Counted from the stretch's first letter, positions 28,020 through 41,562 are shown. The stretch is DNA of 64,000 bases from Megalonaias nervosa (GCA_016617855.1 JAECUM010009416.1:52244-116243); one strand, 5' to 3'. Numbers and translations: made by a program. The notes: generated from the letters alone by a model not told the origin.

Positions 28020-31000
28020 ATTGCAGTTTTTAATGAATAGTGATATCAGCCCCTCACCCGAAAATCAGCATCATCACGGGTGAAGGGCTGATTTATCGGC
28101 CTAATTAACATCCAGAGGTTACTAACACGTAATTAATAAATCAAACATTCAAATTAAATTTCTAAAAATTACCTAACGAAAGTTAAACTGATGTGCTGAC
28201 CTTTTATTTTGTCCGTTAATTTTTACCCAGAAGCCACAAACATACGAATGGCTATATCTTAACAGGCTTACCAAGCCTCTACCACAAAACCAATTAATCT
28301 GAAACTCGGCCCTTGGGTTATTAGAATACCTACTGTTTAGTCTTGCCAACTCATAGCTGTAGAAAGGGTCGTCTGGAAGCTTCTTTATCAACCAACACAT
28401 GAACCCATCTTGTTCTCTTGTAGCGTTGCTCACCCTGAAAAGTGAAAACACCGGTACATCATCGTTTTATGATTGATTAAATGCTTGGGTGTAACTACTA
28501 ATTTAATTGGCAAGTGGAGGGAAATGTAGGGCAACTGGTGAGTTCACAGAACAAATAAAGAATGTATATTTTTCACAGTGGTATCTTAAACATCACTTCT
28601 GCGAAGTAGGCAGTTTAAGAGCATCCTAACACCAGCCTTTCATTTCTTTCTTTTCTTTTCAGAAATCCACAAACAAGTATTTTGTGTAAGATTGTTACAT
28701 ACCAAATGTCATTCGGTGTAAGATTTTAGAAGTAAATACAGATCTGATGGCACAGTTCTGTTCAAATGTAAATATGTATGTATGCAAAACACGGACTGAC
28801 CCGTACAAACAGGGTAGGCAGCTCGACATATGTGCTAACCGTGCACCGCATATCAGTGAAAGCCGCATATATATACACCCCACAGATCAGTTATGTTTCT
28901 ACATATTGTACAATTAACTTGAGCGGGAGTTTCCGTTTAAATTTTGCTTTCAACATTAGTCCCCTGTTGATAAATACTTGGACGCACCCATGTTATTAAA
29001 CTGTGTTCCATAAGATATGTGTAAACACGCATAAAGAAATAATGATGACAACAAATTATTCACAATTTGCAGATGTCTAGAATGGGCTCATGCAACAGGT
29101 ATACCCCACAGCAATACCTGAAGACAGACCTAAACACAAAACTTAACCAAGATGTATCGTACGTTCGAGAAGACAGGAGGGACAAGGGTAACGTTATAAC
29201 AACTGCAAGAATCCAGTTAGGGAGGGTGTATCTCATGCTACTGTATTCTCTTCATGTTACCCATGAAAGATGGATGCCACACATATATCATAAATGCCAT
29301 ACTCTAGGGATGCAAAAAGAATTGTCAAATTGAAAGACTGGAAATTCAAGCAGTAATAGCTGCAGACAAATGGAAAGCATAAGTTCATTCTTTTCCTTCT
29401 TGCTTCTAACGTACTATTAATCTAAAATGAGTTTTATTTTATTTCACCAGCAAAGATGTCAGCTTCTTTGTTGTTCAGAAAACTGCAGTGGTATGGGGTA
29501 TTTTCAACCGAAATGTCTGCGATATGTATAAGTAAGTTCGTAATTCTAGAGATCAGTTTAGAAGGTAATTACCGTAATTATAAAGCCCAGTTTCGAAGGT
29601 AATTATCGTAATTATAAAGCCCAGTTTCGTAAACAATTATAGATCATTGTGAGTATGTATATCTGCAAGACATTTACTGTGTTCCATTAATTGCAATTAA
29701 CTATAAGCTCCAAGTTATGGCTTCCGTTTTTGTTAAACATGAAAGGTCCCTGCCGGAAAATCATGAGGTAGATGGATAGATCGGTAAATATATCGATATA
29801 CAGACTTATATACGTTTGCTGCCATAATTCACTTTTGCACTAACCTTCAAGCCACGATCTGCTAAATGACCTTAACCGTCAGGCGCTTTGCTATTTATGT
29901 TTCTTTAGATCCAGTCCCCTTACACGCTGTTCTTCAATTATTCAGAGTATCCATAATCACGCTAACCAGTACACCAGGTTGCAGAATACTGAATCATACC
30001 GATTAATAATGTGAAAAGCATCATCCTAAGAACTTAATAAGGTTTGCCTGTGTATAAATTGATAAATGATACCGTAAATTAGATATCACTTCCGAAATCT
30101 TTATCAACAAAGTCATTATTTCCTGTAGATATACTTCATTAATCTTGTTGGTTATCAATAAAAATTGAAACTGATATTTATTGCTATCTAATTATATAGA
30201 TCAAAGAAATCGTCATGAAAGCAATGGGCAAACGACCTTGGTCCTCAAACAACACCATTATCACATAATGAAGCTCAATAAATAAAAAAATAATGACATG
30301 ATATGTTCAAAATTGTCGATCATACGTTTTTACCAAAACATAAGTAAAGCGTTGTGTAGCTAAGGAAAATCGGTCATCGAATGGATGGCAAAAATGATAT
30401 GAATGAACGTGGGTACGTGCGTGCGTGCGTGTGTGTGAAGACGGAAAATACGTTTTCTCATTTAACAGGGCATCAGTAATATATCCATATTTGATTACAA
30501 CTAGAATGTTCGTAACATCGTCATGGACTGTTGATTGGTACGTCTATAGATTGGCACATTATACTTTCAAAATATTTTTTGTAACTGAATTACAAAATTA
30601 CTTCGGAAGCAAGTGTGTATATAACTCGATATAAGTAATATGTGGCATTTCCAAGTTTAGCACAGTCGCTATTCTATTTGAAATACTTTCAAATTCCAAA
30701 TTTTCACCAAAAAGAAGTGGCAAAAATAAACACGTTCAAAAATTTGTAGGAGCAGGTTCGTTTCACTTCTCATCTCAAGAGAACAATAAATGCAATAAAT
30801 GACTAAAAACTGTTACAAAATGAAGGGGAAATGACATAAAGTTAGTAGCAACTTCTCTATAACCACCCAGTCTTATAAAACACTGATAAATGCCAATATT
30901 GTAAAAAAGAAAGACTATTTAAATGTTGTATACTCTTATGTTGATCAAATTTTCTATTTTAAGATGGCATGGCAGACACTTGTCTGGCAGCAAATCAATA

Positions 31001-33436
31001 CTGATTAAATAGTCTTGAAGTCCACTCAGATTAAGTAGTCTTAAGTCCACTCAGACAAAACATCGGCACAGCTAGCTGCATCAGCTCATATATTGTGTAA
31101 CCTAACATTACATGGCCATCTTTGTACAGTGGTCTGATCTTAAATTTAGTATTTTATAAACGTATAACTGAGGTGGAAAACTATCGTCCCTTACATTTAA
31201 GAGTCGAGCGATGTAATGAAAAACAATATAGGAATAGCAGTAAAATGAAAAACTGAAAAATACCCTTATGTAACCCGTTGTCAAAAACAACAAGGATTGA
31301 AGCTTCACTTTCAATCCGTTTTAAATTACAACTGAACAGCATGACACTCTGCTAATTTCTCTAGATAAAGAAAAAGTCATTTTCCAATTTTCGACTATTT
31401 ATATCTGTAGTAATGATCGGTTTTCTTGCACGCACTTTCTTGTGCACCGTGAGATCCTTCTTTGGCATTTCTCATTAGTAGGCGCCTTAAAATTTCAGGT
31501 GGTTTGAAAGTTTCATCGGCATTCTGGATAATGTTTTGATTGAATGGCATAAGGTATCAAATCTGTAGCTTGTTATCTTCTAACAAAGTCTCAGGTTTGT
31601 TTATCTCTTCGAAAGACTTTTATATCGTCTAACCTAACATTACACGGCCAGTTTTGGAAAATGAAACTTGACAAGCCATTGTTTCATACGTGTATAATTA
31701 TGTTCCAGAATTGGACGAAATGGACTCCTTCGGTTCTTATCTTACCATTTCTTTGAGGATATGAAACAAATTATTATCATTTGCAATTTTAACTAGCTCA
31801 GAAATTCTGTTTATCCTGGGACTTTCAATTTTATCTATAATTCTATCCACATTTAATTCGTTGTTTGAAACAGGTTCTTCTCATGTAATGTAAGATGGTT
31901 GCTCAGTTTCACCTCCGTTAGTTCTTTTCCAACATATTGCATGCGTTGATCAATCTAATAGACCTCCGAGGAAATTGCAGGCACATGAGGAACAGTATTC
32001 TCTTCCTAAGACACTTAGCGATTTATATTAATTTTCTTTGTTGGTAATTGTCCTCTGGATTGAATAATCGCTTCTTGTACACATAAAATCTAAGACGTTG
32101 TTTTCTCACGCATTTATTTTCCTTTTACAGGCTTTCTTTTCTTCATGATTTCTTTTGAATGAATTTGAATTTTAAACCAACATGCTCTCTAACTGGAGTA
32201 AATGAAAATTCGACCTTGAAAACTCCAATAACTGTAACCTAACACTTTAAAGCCACGACGTATCGTCTAATGACTAATGACCAGGGTTCTTACTCTGGAA
32301 TTATGTGTACACTTTCAATTCTAATTACAACTGGACAGTCAAGACAAATCTGAGTTTTCCCGTTGTTCATACAATGTGAAAGGTTAACTGAAGACAAATA
32401 ATATGGATGTGAAGAAGTTTTATACAGTAGTTCAGGCTTTACGCTCAATTAATCTTGATTTTTCACATCCCAACACTTTGAAACTTCATCATTTTTATGT
32501 TCCTTCAAGTGAACGTATCAATAAAGAAATACTATGGGGCAATAAAAAGTTTAATTATGTACTCAAGCGTAAAATATAGAAAATATTGGTGACATATTTT
32601 TATATTATTTTCACATGGGAAAAACATATAGCTTTATATTTTCGCACGTGAACATGCAAGATCTCATCTTGGAAAGTGACGCTTGATTCTATGTGCATAT
32701 ATCAGTTACACATGCAGCAAGGATAAACGAGAATTTTCCGAGCTTCTGCAGTAAAAATATACTGCATTACCTTTCAGGCACAGAACTATTCTTTGCTGTA
32801 GATATTTCACTCGCCACCGTATGTTTTTTTTTTTTACTAATTTATGTCCCTTAACAAACTTGACAATAGTATAAAAAATTACATTCATGGCTTCAACAGT
32901 CACTAAGCTCGATAAGACGAATGAAGATATGTTGAAGGCAAAGTTCCAGCATAGCGGCTTTGCCGATGTCGATTGATAACCATCAATAAACAGATATTAA
33001 CTCAGAATATTCAGTTTGTCTGATGCGCAAGTTTTGAAATCGTTGCAAAATAAGAAAATAAAATGAATTTAATTGCACTACAAGTACTAGATTATGGTGT
33101 AAGTGCCAATAAACAGAGAGATGTTTAAAAAGAAACGGCATATCTTAGATATCCGTACATTCTCAACTTTTCGAACTTCATTGAAGAATGAAAACAAAAT
33201 AGGTAGGTGCGATAGTGTTCTATACTGTAGTTCAAACTCTGTGTTTAATTAGTTGAATCAAATTATACCGAAAGTGTCTTTAAAGAAAAAAACGGTTACT
33301 CGTTAGGTAAGGAAAACAACTCTGTGACCGTTTTTAAAAAAATGGTCATAATGTACTTGGAGTTCAGGAAGGGGGAAACCAATTTTTCGTAGCAAAATAT
33401 GATTCTTCGAGAATACATACCCAACCAAAAAAATCA
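28020..33436. other. Host intergenic or intronic DNA
   Basis: 5.4 kb without a supportable gene. Small items seen: a tandem duplication of about 38 bases at 29560-29630 (GTAATTAYCGTAATTATAAA core); a short (GTGC)-type run near 30415-30437; and three scattered copies of a TAACCTAACAYT core (near 31098, 31630 and 32238) that may be an old repeat. Confidence 0.35.
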
Positions 33437-33575
33437 GGAAAACTACTACTACCTCTCAAATCCAGCCCTCCCAGGTACTACTTTTAGCTAACGGAAGCTA
33501 AATTTGTCTGCTGACCTAATGTGGTCGGGCAGAGTGATCTCCCTTCAGATTTGAGACTTGGCGGCAGAGCCTAAG
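33437..33575 (+). repeat. DIRS inverted terminal repeat, 3' side
   Basis: Pairs with 38656-38790. Shared cores are AACTACTAC, CTTTTAGCTAA, GGAGCTAA-like, GACCT, and AGTGATCTCCCTTCAG followed by a GCGGCARAG block. Confidence 0.85.
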
Positions 33576-33951
33576 AACGTGTTAGTTACAACTGGAACGG
33601 AAGGCACGCTGTCTATGGATGTAACTGAGTGGAGGCCGGAAGAGTGTATGTGTATTGCGATTGGGTAAGTATTTTCGAAACAAACATATTTTACCAGGAA
33701 AAATTGGTTTCTTCTTTACATACACTACCTAATCATAATACCTATTGAGAATAGGTAAGAAGTGGAGGGAGGTACATCCCTTTACCCAGGAGTTAACATC
33801 TCCGGTTCCCTAAGGTATGTGAGGCAGCTTCTAGGTAACCCGACTGGAGGAGACTCCATCTGTCCGGGCGAAGGTTCAAATAGGGATAAATTTTCCATCC
33901 GCAAATCCAACGGAAGTCGTGAAGCCGCGTCTTAAGAAGCCGTCGATTGAC

Positions 33952-34485
33952 CTAGAAGAGTGACCTGTTGAGGCGTGGATGTAGGTCCTGCCAGATCGAA
34001 TTGGGCCCTCTGGGATAACAGCGTAGATAAAAGCTAGAGAATGTGGACTCCGACCTCCACCCCACAGCCTGAATGATGTCGGTTAGCGAACAGTTCCGGT
34101 CGAATGCTAGGCTAGTGGCAACTGCTCTAACCTTGTGAGCCGAAATGCGTAATAAGTTCATTTGAGCTGGGATTATTTTCCTCTATATGTTGAGCGAATA
34201 ACCTACTTAATCCAGGACGAGATAATTTCTTTTGATAGATCCCCCTATCCTGTCTTGGGAGGTATAAAGATGCGTGATCTCTCTCGACGCAACGGCTCTA
34301 CTCTATTACGGTACCACTTCAAAGCCCAAACTGGGTCTTGCAGGTGTCCTTCAGTTGATGTGTCCAGACGAGACAGAGGTTTCATGACAAAAGTCCGGTT
34401 ACCCGTTGAAGGAAGGCGGTTCTTGCCGATGAAAGAGGATGCCGTCATAAGTAAGACTGACCCGTCTTGTCGGAACTGCATTTAA
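33952..34485 (-). pseudogene. DIRS tyrosine recombinase remnant
   Basis: The C-terminal part reads ISAHKVRAVATSLAF, with the HxxR catalytic motif, then VGWRSESTFSSFYLRCY with the nucleophile tyrosine. The upstream piece (34481-34245) is in another frame. Together they match the tyrosine recombinase that DIRS elements use instead of an integrase. Frames are broken at least once, near 34165-34240. Confidence 0.8.
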
Positions 34486-34755
34486 TTCGTCTGCTGATAG
34501 GGCATTATTTCACTAATTCCACCTGCAGTCACTAACACCACGAGGAAGCAGGTCGTGCAGGAAAGGTGCACCAGAGATGTTCTTGAAATTGGTTCAAAAG
34601 GTATTTGGTTCTGCCAGGTTAATGTTTTCGGTCGTGTATACTCAAAGCTGGCGATTAGGACGGATAAGTCTTTGTTTCGTCCGATACCCGCTCTTCCGTG
34701 ATGACGAACGGTATCAGCGATCGTGAAGCGGTAATCTTCGAAGAGCCATAGGAAG

Positions 34756-35010
34756 TTAGCTATCTGCGGTACAGATGCCTGGAGAGGTATAATGTGTTCG
34801 TCTGTCCATCACTGCGTGTGCACGCTTGCTTCCAGAAAGAATGGTAGTCGGAGGGCTCCCCAGCCTTCCGTACTTGCATCGGTACAGACTGTAATTGTGG
34901 GCGGTTGTACTTGTAGGTGTATACCTGCCGTGAGCCAAGTTAGGTTGCCCCGATTCCGTAGATGGTGCCTCAATTGTGTGCAGATAGAGGATGATCTAGT
35001 AGGCAAACTT
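34756..35010 (-). pseudogene. DIRS RNase H remnant
   Basis: The segment TITVCTDASTEGWGA is the start of an RNase H domain as found after the RT in DIRS elements; the aspartate is the first catalytic residue. The frame breaks soon after. The neighbours are RT upstream and recombinase downstream on the same strand. Confidence 0.75.
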
Positions 35011-35149
35011 TAAGCCTCTATTCGGGTAAAGAATCATTTGCAATGGGCGCATAGGAAGGTGACTTAGGACCTTTTGGTCCGCTGCCGCGATGAGCAAGCC
35101 TAATAGGCGTAGGAATTCCCGTTCGGATAGAATTCCTCGAAAGTAAAGG

Positions 35150-35610
35150 TGCTACTATGGTTCGGATTTAAATGCCCAATCCTGAGGGAGACGTTGTCCG
35201 TGTATTTAACTCCATACCTAGGTTAACAAATCGTTGAGATGGTACTAGGTCGGATTCTTCCTTGTTGACGAGAAGTTCAGATTGGTAACAAGGATTATCA
35301 TGTTTTGTTAGATCTAACTCGCTAATGTTCCTGCAGGATGTCATCCAGGTAACTTGATATTGCCGCCATAGAAATTGTCCGGACATGTGCCATTACTAGA
35401 TTCATCAGACGAGTGAGGACCCAGTGGCTGATACTGAGCCCCAGTGGGAGTGCCCTGGAATGGTATACGATGTTGTAGGCGAATCTCAGGAACGTCCTGG
35501 AAGAACTGTAAATAAGGACATGAAAATATGCGCCTTTTAAGTCTACACTGATGGCGAAGTCTCCCTCATGGCTGGCATTCAAAATGCGCTGAGGTGTTTC
35601 CATTGAGAAC
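35150..35610 (-). pseudogene. DIRS reverse transcriptase remnant
   Basis: Reads FAISVDLKGAYFHVLI (motif A with the catalytic aspartate), FAYN...RALPLGLS (motif B region) and SYLDDIL (motif C, YLDD). A second frame continues with LNISELDL-like and VNLGMELNT. These are the core RT motifs in the right order, broken by at least one frameshift near 35330-35380. Confidence 0.82.
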
Positions 35611-36180
35611 CAAGGGGTGTGAATAAATCATACTAAGGGGTGTGAATGAATTGATTGAGGGCGCTTAGGTCGATGACCGGACGTAGCGTACCGTTTGCCT
35701 TTGGGACCAAGATAAGTCTGGAACGAACGATTGAACCCTCACGGTACTATATCCGCTTTGAAAAGCGAGATTTGTGGCTTTTGCTGGGTGGAACCTAGAT
35801 AGGACGGTTTAACAGGGCTTCGTGTCCTACGAGTAGCCCTCGGGTCCTTTTGTTGATTTCCCGTACTATCCCTGTATTGACGCTGTGGTTGTGGGAGGGA
35901 GGGAAATCGGTCTCCTGGGTTGCTTGTTTGCGGATTTCTTCAATCTAGCCGTTATACAGAAGGTTAGAGGATAAACGTCGTGGTCTTATGCTGACATTAT
36001 GGTGGTCCTTTAGGAAAGTGCAGGCAGAGAGCACTGAGTCGCGTTTCGCCAATTGTAAATTTAGTAGCTGCGGTTACGGCATTGGCCAAAGTGTGTTAAA
36101 CCGATCCATTCAGTACTGGGGACATTCTTGAGTATACCTCCCAAGCATACCCTAAGGTATTCGGAGTGGGAGAAGATAAG

Positions 36181-37211
36181 CTATGTTCCGCCTGGTGGAG
36201 GATAGCCATAAAGACAAAAGTCCAAGATCGAAGCCACGGCAACGATATTGCGCACTAACTGCCGAGTGTCAGCAAAGGCCATCCTGTCCATACGTATGGA
36301 GTCTGGCTTTATCATCCCCAAAGTGGCAATATCGCTGTCAACTGCTAAGGTTTCCAAATGAAAGACAGGTGTGTGGCAAAGATAGAAACTGCTGATGAAC
36401 TGATGATGAAGGCGGGTCAGAACGTTTATCACTCTCCCAGACAGCGGAAGTAAATAAAGTCGGACTCTTCCGTTCCGTCGTAAGAACAACATATGCTGGA
36501 GCTCTGGTCCATGTTGTTGCTGGAGAGGGAGGAGGAGGCGAAAACTCCGGGCGTCAAAAGTATAAAACGTGCTCAAGGATGCTTGGAAGGCTGAATATTA
36601 CCGTACCATCGGATAGTGTAGAACAGATGACATCACTGTCTGCAGAGTCGGGTTTGACGTATTGGAAGCAAGGCTGTGAGTGATTGAGCCCGTAATATTG
36701 ATGTTTTGACAATTTGTGATATCTAGTATATGGCCTAGGCCGGTCGTAACGAAAATAGGCCATCCGCGTGGGAAGTATATCGTTAGGATCATCAGTTTAG
36801 GACGGGTTATGGGATGTTTGATCCATGTAACCTGTTTGTATGTCTGCTGAATGAGAGGGATCTTGGCTGTTTGTTAGCTCTGTCCCTCGCTGTTCCGCAA
36901 TAGGAATGAAGTCGACCCTGAGGAGGCAAGGTAGAGAGAGTTGCCAAAAATTTTGAGTCCTGTGGTGGTGACTTGGGTGCCGGAGCTATTTCAGAGCGTG
37001 TCAGTGTCAGGCGTTTCATGGCTGAAGGGCACGTTGATTTATCTCCCTTGTCCGCCAGGTATTCTCGCACTGAGGAAAGGTCAGCATGCAGGCTGGTGAC
37101 GTCTTCTTTATGAGCTGTTTGTTTTTGCTCTTTGCCCATAGTTCTAATCTGTACGTCAAATAGACCAAAACGTATAAAACTGTAGCCCTGCACCAGTCTT
37201 TTAGAATGCAT
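36181..37211 (-). pseudogene. DIRS gag-like region
   Basis: Fragments upstream of the RT on the same strand have the charged, low-complexity character of a gag protein (VREYLADKGDKST and APKSPPQDS segments), but no clear motif. Assigned by position only. Confidence 0.4.
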
Positions 37212-38002
37212 TGTCTTAAAATGTTGACAAAGAAATTGATAACAGTCAGTCTAATAAAGCAATGAAGAGTACAGGTAAAATATAATGACAAAACCACCTG
37301 TAAGAAGGAGAAGTATACACATGTGGGCCTGCACATGTGATGGTTGAATACAGTGTTGGTGGTTACCTGGAAAAAAGTGATTAGGAGACGATCTCAATTA
37401 CAATGCTACCTGTAGGGAAGGTCAAGGACGGTATGTACCGGTAGAATCATTGAAGCATGAAGTTCCAAGACTAAGGATGCTGTGGTAAAGAAAACTCACC
37501 TGTATGAACCAGAAATGACGGAATTATACATATATAAGGAGTTTCTTCAGGACATGCCCACATATAAATATTGTAGCCTGAACCTATCTTATGACGTTGC
37601 ATAGGCTATCCGTGAAAGTGATTAAGCGCTCTTTAAATATGATGGAATGCTTGTGGAGATAAACATGACTCAGGTGTCGCCTATAGAAACATACATGAGC
37701 AAGACGCGACCGAGTAAACGGCGTATAGAAAGCCGACCTGTACTTGTTTGACCAGAGCAGAAGCAATACAGAAATGTACACGAGTATCTACATTACACAC
37801 ATAAAACCTTCACATACAAGGGCACTCAGGCAACATTATATATACGTACAAAAAAGGTGAGAAAATATCCATTATGAGGCAGTTACCTGTAGAGAAAAAA
37901 GCCTACAGACCGCCTGTACAAGTAAAAACATTAAAGTTGGCGACCAGACGCTACGAATGCATTGGAATAGAAACTCATCGATATGCGTACGCGTGTTTTG
38001 GA

Positions 38003-38306
38003 TATTTAAAGTAGCTTTAAAAATTTTTCAGTCATATTGCTACGATGTCTGCATTGTGGCAGCTTATAATGATGTCTAGCACTGGGGCACCATGCCGCAG
38101 ATGTGTATCATGATGTACCATCAAGTCATATGAGCCTGACACCAGGCCGACCAGCCACAACACTAACCTTTTAATGCTGAGCGCCCAGCGAGGCATCTGT
38201 TAGTATCATTTTTATAAGCTTTTGGTATGACTCGGCCGGGGTTCTAACCCACGACGTCGCGCAATCCGAGGTGGACGCTCTAACCACCTGGCCACCAGGG
38301 CGGTCT
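38003..38306 (-). mobile_element. SINE family B, nearly full copy
   Basis: Reverse orientation. The head ends at GACCGCCCTGGTGGCC (38306); the body includes a GGCGCTCAGCATTAA-type core and the 3' end TGAAAAATTTTTAAAGCTAC. It lies within the DIRS element, so it inserted later. Confidence 0.85.
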
Positions 38307-38655
38307 CACCGATAAGTACCCGTTCGTAATGGAATTACACATATATTAGGAATTTTTATAAGTGCTAGAGACTTGCACGTACAAAATAATTATATCCAGG
38401 ACTGAATGTGAAATCGCTTAGGCTCCCCGTGCAAGTGCCTGAATGTGTGACGACGACGAAGGGTTAGCAAATTGTGAAGTCAGATTTTCTTTGGGATAGG
38501 ATGAGAAAAAGTTGGAAATATAGATGCAAGATACATTCATTAGAAGTGCAAAAACTATTTCAACATGTAATAGTATATTTTCCACATAGATTCTGGCTTT
38601 TGCGAGGTCTCTCATGACGAGAGCGTGCTTGTTGGTTGGAGACTGAAGGGTTTTT

Positions 38656-38790
38656 AGACTTTGCCGCTGTGTCTTATACCTGAAGGGAGATCACTATGCC
38701 TGATCGTCACAGAGGTCGGTAGACAACGGTTAGCTCCCTTTAGCTAAAAGAAGTAACTGAAAGGCTTGGTTTGCGAGGTAGTAGTTCTCG
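38656..38790 (-). repeat. DIRS inverted terminal repeat, 5' side
   Basis: Inverted partner of 33437-33575. Confidence 0.85.
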
Positions 38791-39490
38791 TGCGGTATTA
38801 TAATTGGGTGTCTTATTTAAAGAAGAAATTGTACCGCTGTAACTACCTTTTAGTATTCAGTTTCTAAGTTAATAATATTTTATCTTTAAATTTCATGCCA
38901 GAATTCTCAAAGTAAATATATTACGAATTGTAACGGTACAAACATCGACTTTCAGCTGGAATTAAATTTTAAAATTTAATATTAAAAGATCATATTAAAA
39001 TAGATATTATATGACATTAAATTAAACGGAGAGAACTCAAAATAAAAGATGAACAAACTGACGATGACTTACAAACTTACAGAATTGTTACGTTGATTAA
39101 TTAATTTCTTATCATGTATTTAGTATTGAAATATTACAACGTATTTAAGGATAGAGGACTGACAGAAAGCATTTTTTCCTAACTTTTCAGATATAGACAC
39201 ATTTCCAAGACAAGCAGTTCGCGACTTACATGTCAGTCACATGCTCCATATTTGCTGTAAAGCGTATAAACTTAATACAAAGATCAAAGAGGCATAATAA
39301 AGTATCTCTACTTCATAATAAAAACTTTCATGCATGAATCAAATTCATAACAGGAAAGACCATGAACAAATTCACCAAGTAAATAACACATATTGAAGAC
39401 ACAGCAGCCGTCGGCAAAGAAGCTGATATGGCTTAAGATTCACAAATCTCGAAAAAATCAAGAATTAGATAGTATTACATACATGCGTAC
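38791..39490. other. Host non-coding stretch
   Basis: AT-rich; no gene seen. Confidence 0.3.
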
Positions 39491-39496
39491 ATACAT

Positions 39497-39545
39497 TCAC
39501 ACATACATACATACATACATACATACATACATACATACATACATA
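39497..39545. repeat. (CATA)n microsatellite
   Basis: About 45 bp of ACATACAT tetranucleotide next to a SINE head. Confidence 0.95.
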
Positions 39546-39781
39546 GGTCGAAGGTGGTTGAGTGGTTTAAAGCGTCCGCCTTTACCGATCACTGTCTTCT
39601 CACCTTATGTCAGTGTGGGTTTGAGTTTCAGGCTCTGCCTATGTGGATATGTAAGAAAGCTTGCCAATATCTTCCAGTTGGTCAGCGCTTCTTCCCAGGG
39701 TTTTCCCGGGTTCTTCCTACACCGGTTATACTGGCCACCATGTTAACCTGTCATGTGCTGAAAAATGGCGTTAAGCCCGCA

Positions 39782-39785
<4 letters not shown>
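39546..39785 (+). mobile_element. SINE family A copy 1
   Basis: A tRNA-like head (GGTGGTTGAGTGGTTTAAAGC, then a GTGGGTTTGAGTTTC B box), a TTCTTCCTAC-type body and the 3' end GTGCTGAAAAATGGCGTTAA, directly followed by (CA)n at 39786-39818. Confidence 0.85.

Positions 39786-39818
<33 letters not shown>
39786..39818. repeat. (CA)n microsatellite
   Basis: A CA run grown from the SINE tail. Confidence 0.95.
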
Positions 39819-39819
<1 letters not shown>

Positions 39820-40033
39820 ACCGCTCCGATGGCCTAGTGGTTAGTGCGTCCGCCTTGGATGCGGGAGGTCGCGGGTTCGAACCCCGGCAGATTTATATCA
39901 AAGACATATAAAAATAGTACAAACAGCTGCCTCGCTAGGCGCTCAGCATTAAGAGGCTAGTGTTAGGACTGGTCGGCCTGTTGTCAGGATAATATGACTG
40001 GGTGGGACATGATGCTACATATCTGCGACATAC
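39819..40033 (+). mobile_element. SINE family B, 3'-truncated copy
   Basis: Head GACCGCTCCGATGGCCTAGT with B box CGGGTTCGAACCCC, and a body with GGCGCTCAGCATTAAGAGG and ATGACTGGGTGGGACATGAT. The 3' third is missing. Confidence 0.85.
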
Positions 40034-40092
40034 AAACATGTACATCTGTACTATAAGTTCTCTGATAATTACTCATTTACGATGGTACCAGG

Positions 40093-40340
40093 GCCTCACA
40101 TGGCCGTGTGGTTTATTGCGCTCGCCAGTTAAGATCACTCACACATCTCACCTCTGTCTGTGTGGTTCGAGTCTCAGCTCGGTCAGCGCTGGTGTGTGAG
40201 AAAGCTTGTTATAAACTTCCCGTGGGTCGTTGGTTCCTCCCGGAGATTTCCTTTGCTCTTCCGCCACCACATATACTGGCTGCTATGTGTAAACTCTCAT
40301 GTGCTGAAAAAATTGCATAACCCACTAAAGCAAACAAAAG
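40093..40340 (+). mobile_element. SINE family A copy 2
   Basis: Head ATGGCCGTGTGGTTTATTGC with a TGTGGTTCGAGTCTC B box and the 3' end ATGTGCTGAAAAAATTGC. More diverged than the other copies. Confidence 0.75.
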
Positions 40341-40526
40341 AAAAATATGTTACCTGAGTATGAAAATATTGCCATCCCTGCCCTCGCATGTGAAATGAAT
40401 GACAGTTTTTGATCCCAGTAGATGGAGGTTGGCACTTTTCTTGCTGAAGACGATGTAATGAGCAGCCTGGTATGTGTAATTCCAGGTTCGACGTAAATCA
40501 GGTGGAAAGTTACAGCTATTGCCTGA

Positions 40527-40571
<45 letters not shown>

Positions 40572-41042
40572 CACAATCATAATCGTCCTCCTTTTCTTTT
40601 TATTTCCACAAATGAGAGATAATAAATATTTTTACTAGTAATCTCTCTCTCTCTCTCTCGATCGATCGATCGATCGATAACAAAGTACTAGATCCATGGC
40701 AACATAGCAACAACATGGAAATAATAATTACTGCTATGTTAATATGTTGTATTCTGGCATAGTTTTGAGGGTATTTTTCCATTATATTTTATGACTATTT
40801 CAATTTGGGGACTGTATTATAAATTTATGTTTGGCAGGATATGACAAATTAATGTAGATCTTTGTGAAAAATATGCACTCTGAACCAGCCCTGTTCATTG
40901 ATTAAAGCAATGGTGATACATATGTACATCGCTGTTTAAGGTCTTTGAGAAGAAGTCATAGAAAAAAAGACTTAGGAACGATTTTTGAAGGTTTAGGAGT
41001 TCCACAGTTTGAATAAATAGACAGGCTTACAGAGATAGATAG
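40341..41042. other. Non-coding stretch with three simple repeats
   Basis: Holds an (ATA)n run (40528-40570), a (TC)n run (about 40642-40660) joined to (GATC)n (about 40659-40678), and otherwise no feature I can support. Confidence 0.6.
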
Positions 41043-41342
41043 ATCGCTCCGGTGGCCTAAATAGTTAGAGCGTCCGCCTCGGATGCGGGACGTCGCGGGT
41101 TGAAACCCCGACCGAGTCAAACCAAAGATTTACAACAAATGGTACTACCAACTGCTTGGAGCTCAGAATTAAGAGGTTGGTGTTAGGACAGTTGGCTTGG
41201 TGGCAGGATAATGTGATTGGGTGGGACATGATGCTGAATGTTTGTGACATGATGCCCCAATGCTAGACATCACTATAAACTGCCACAGTGCAGACATCGT
41301 AGCGATATGACAAAAAGTGTTAAAGCTACGTTAAAAAATCCA
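41043..41342 (+). mobile_element. SINE family B, full copy
   Basis: The most complete copy: head GATCGCTCCGGTGGCCTAAA, B box CGGGTTGAAACCCC, body with AGCTCAGAATTAAGAGG and GTGGGACATGATGC, and 3' end GTTAAAGCTACGTTAAAAAA. It is followed by (AC)n at 41346-41380. Confidence 0.9.
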
Positions 41343-41344
41343 AA

Positions 41345-41345
<1 letters not shown>

Positions 41346-41380
<35 letters not shown>
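41346..41380. repeat. (AC)n microsatellite
   Basis: An AC run at the SINE tail. Confidence 0.95.
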
Positions 41381-41382
<2 letters not shown>

Positions 41383-41562
41383 ATAATATACAAGCTGGAT
41401 AAAGGAAACATCAATCACGCGAATAATAGACATCACTCGTATGACTCGCTCAATCCAGTTGTAACACATTCATTTGTCATCGACATCGGAAAACTCCAAC
41501 TATCCAAGATTCAAACATTATTGTCGCAAGCCGCTACACTCCTTTATTACCCGTGGCTTAGA

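Larger units (their letters stand above)
33437..38790 (-). mobile_element. DIRS-like tyrosine-recombinase retrotransposon, degraded
   Basis: Bounded by inverted repeats of about 135 bp at 33437-33575 and 38656-38790. On the minus strand the order is a gag-like region, reverse transcriptase, RNase H, tyrosine recombinase, exactly the DIRS order. Frames are broken many times, so it is inactive. A family B SINE (38003-38306) is nested in the 5' untranslated part. No methyltransferase domain was seen. Confidence 0.85.
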
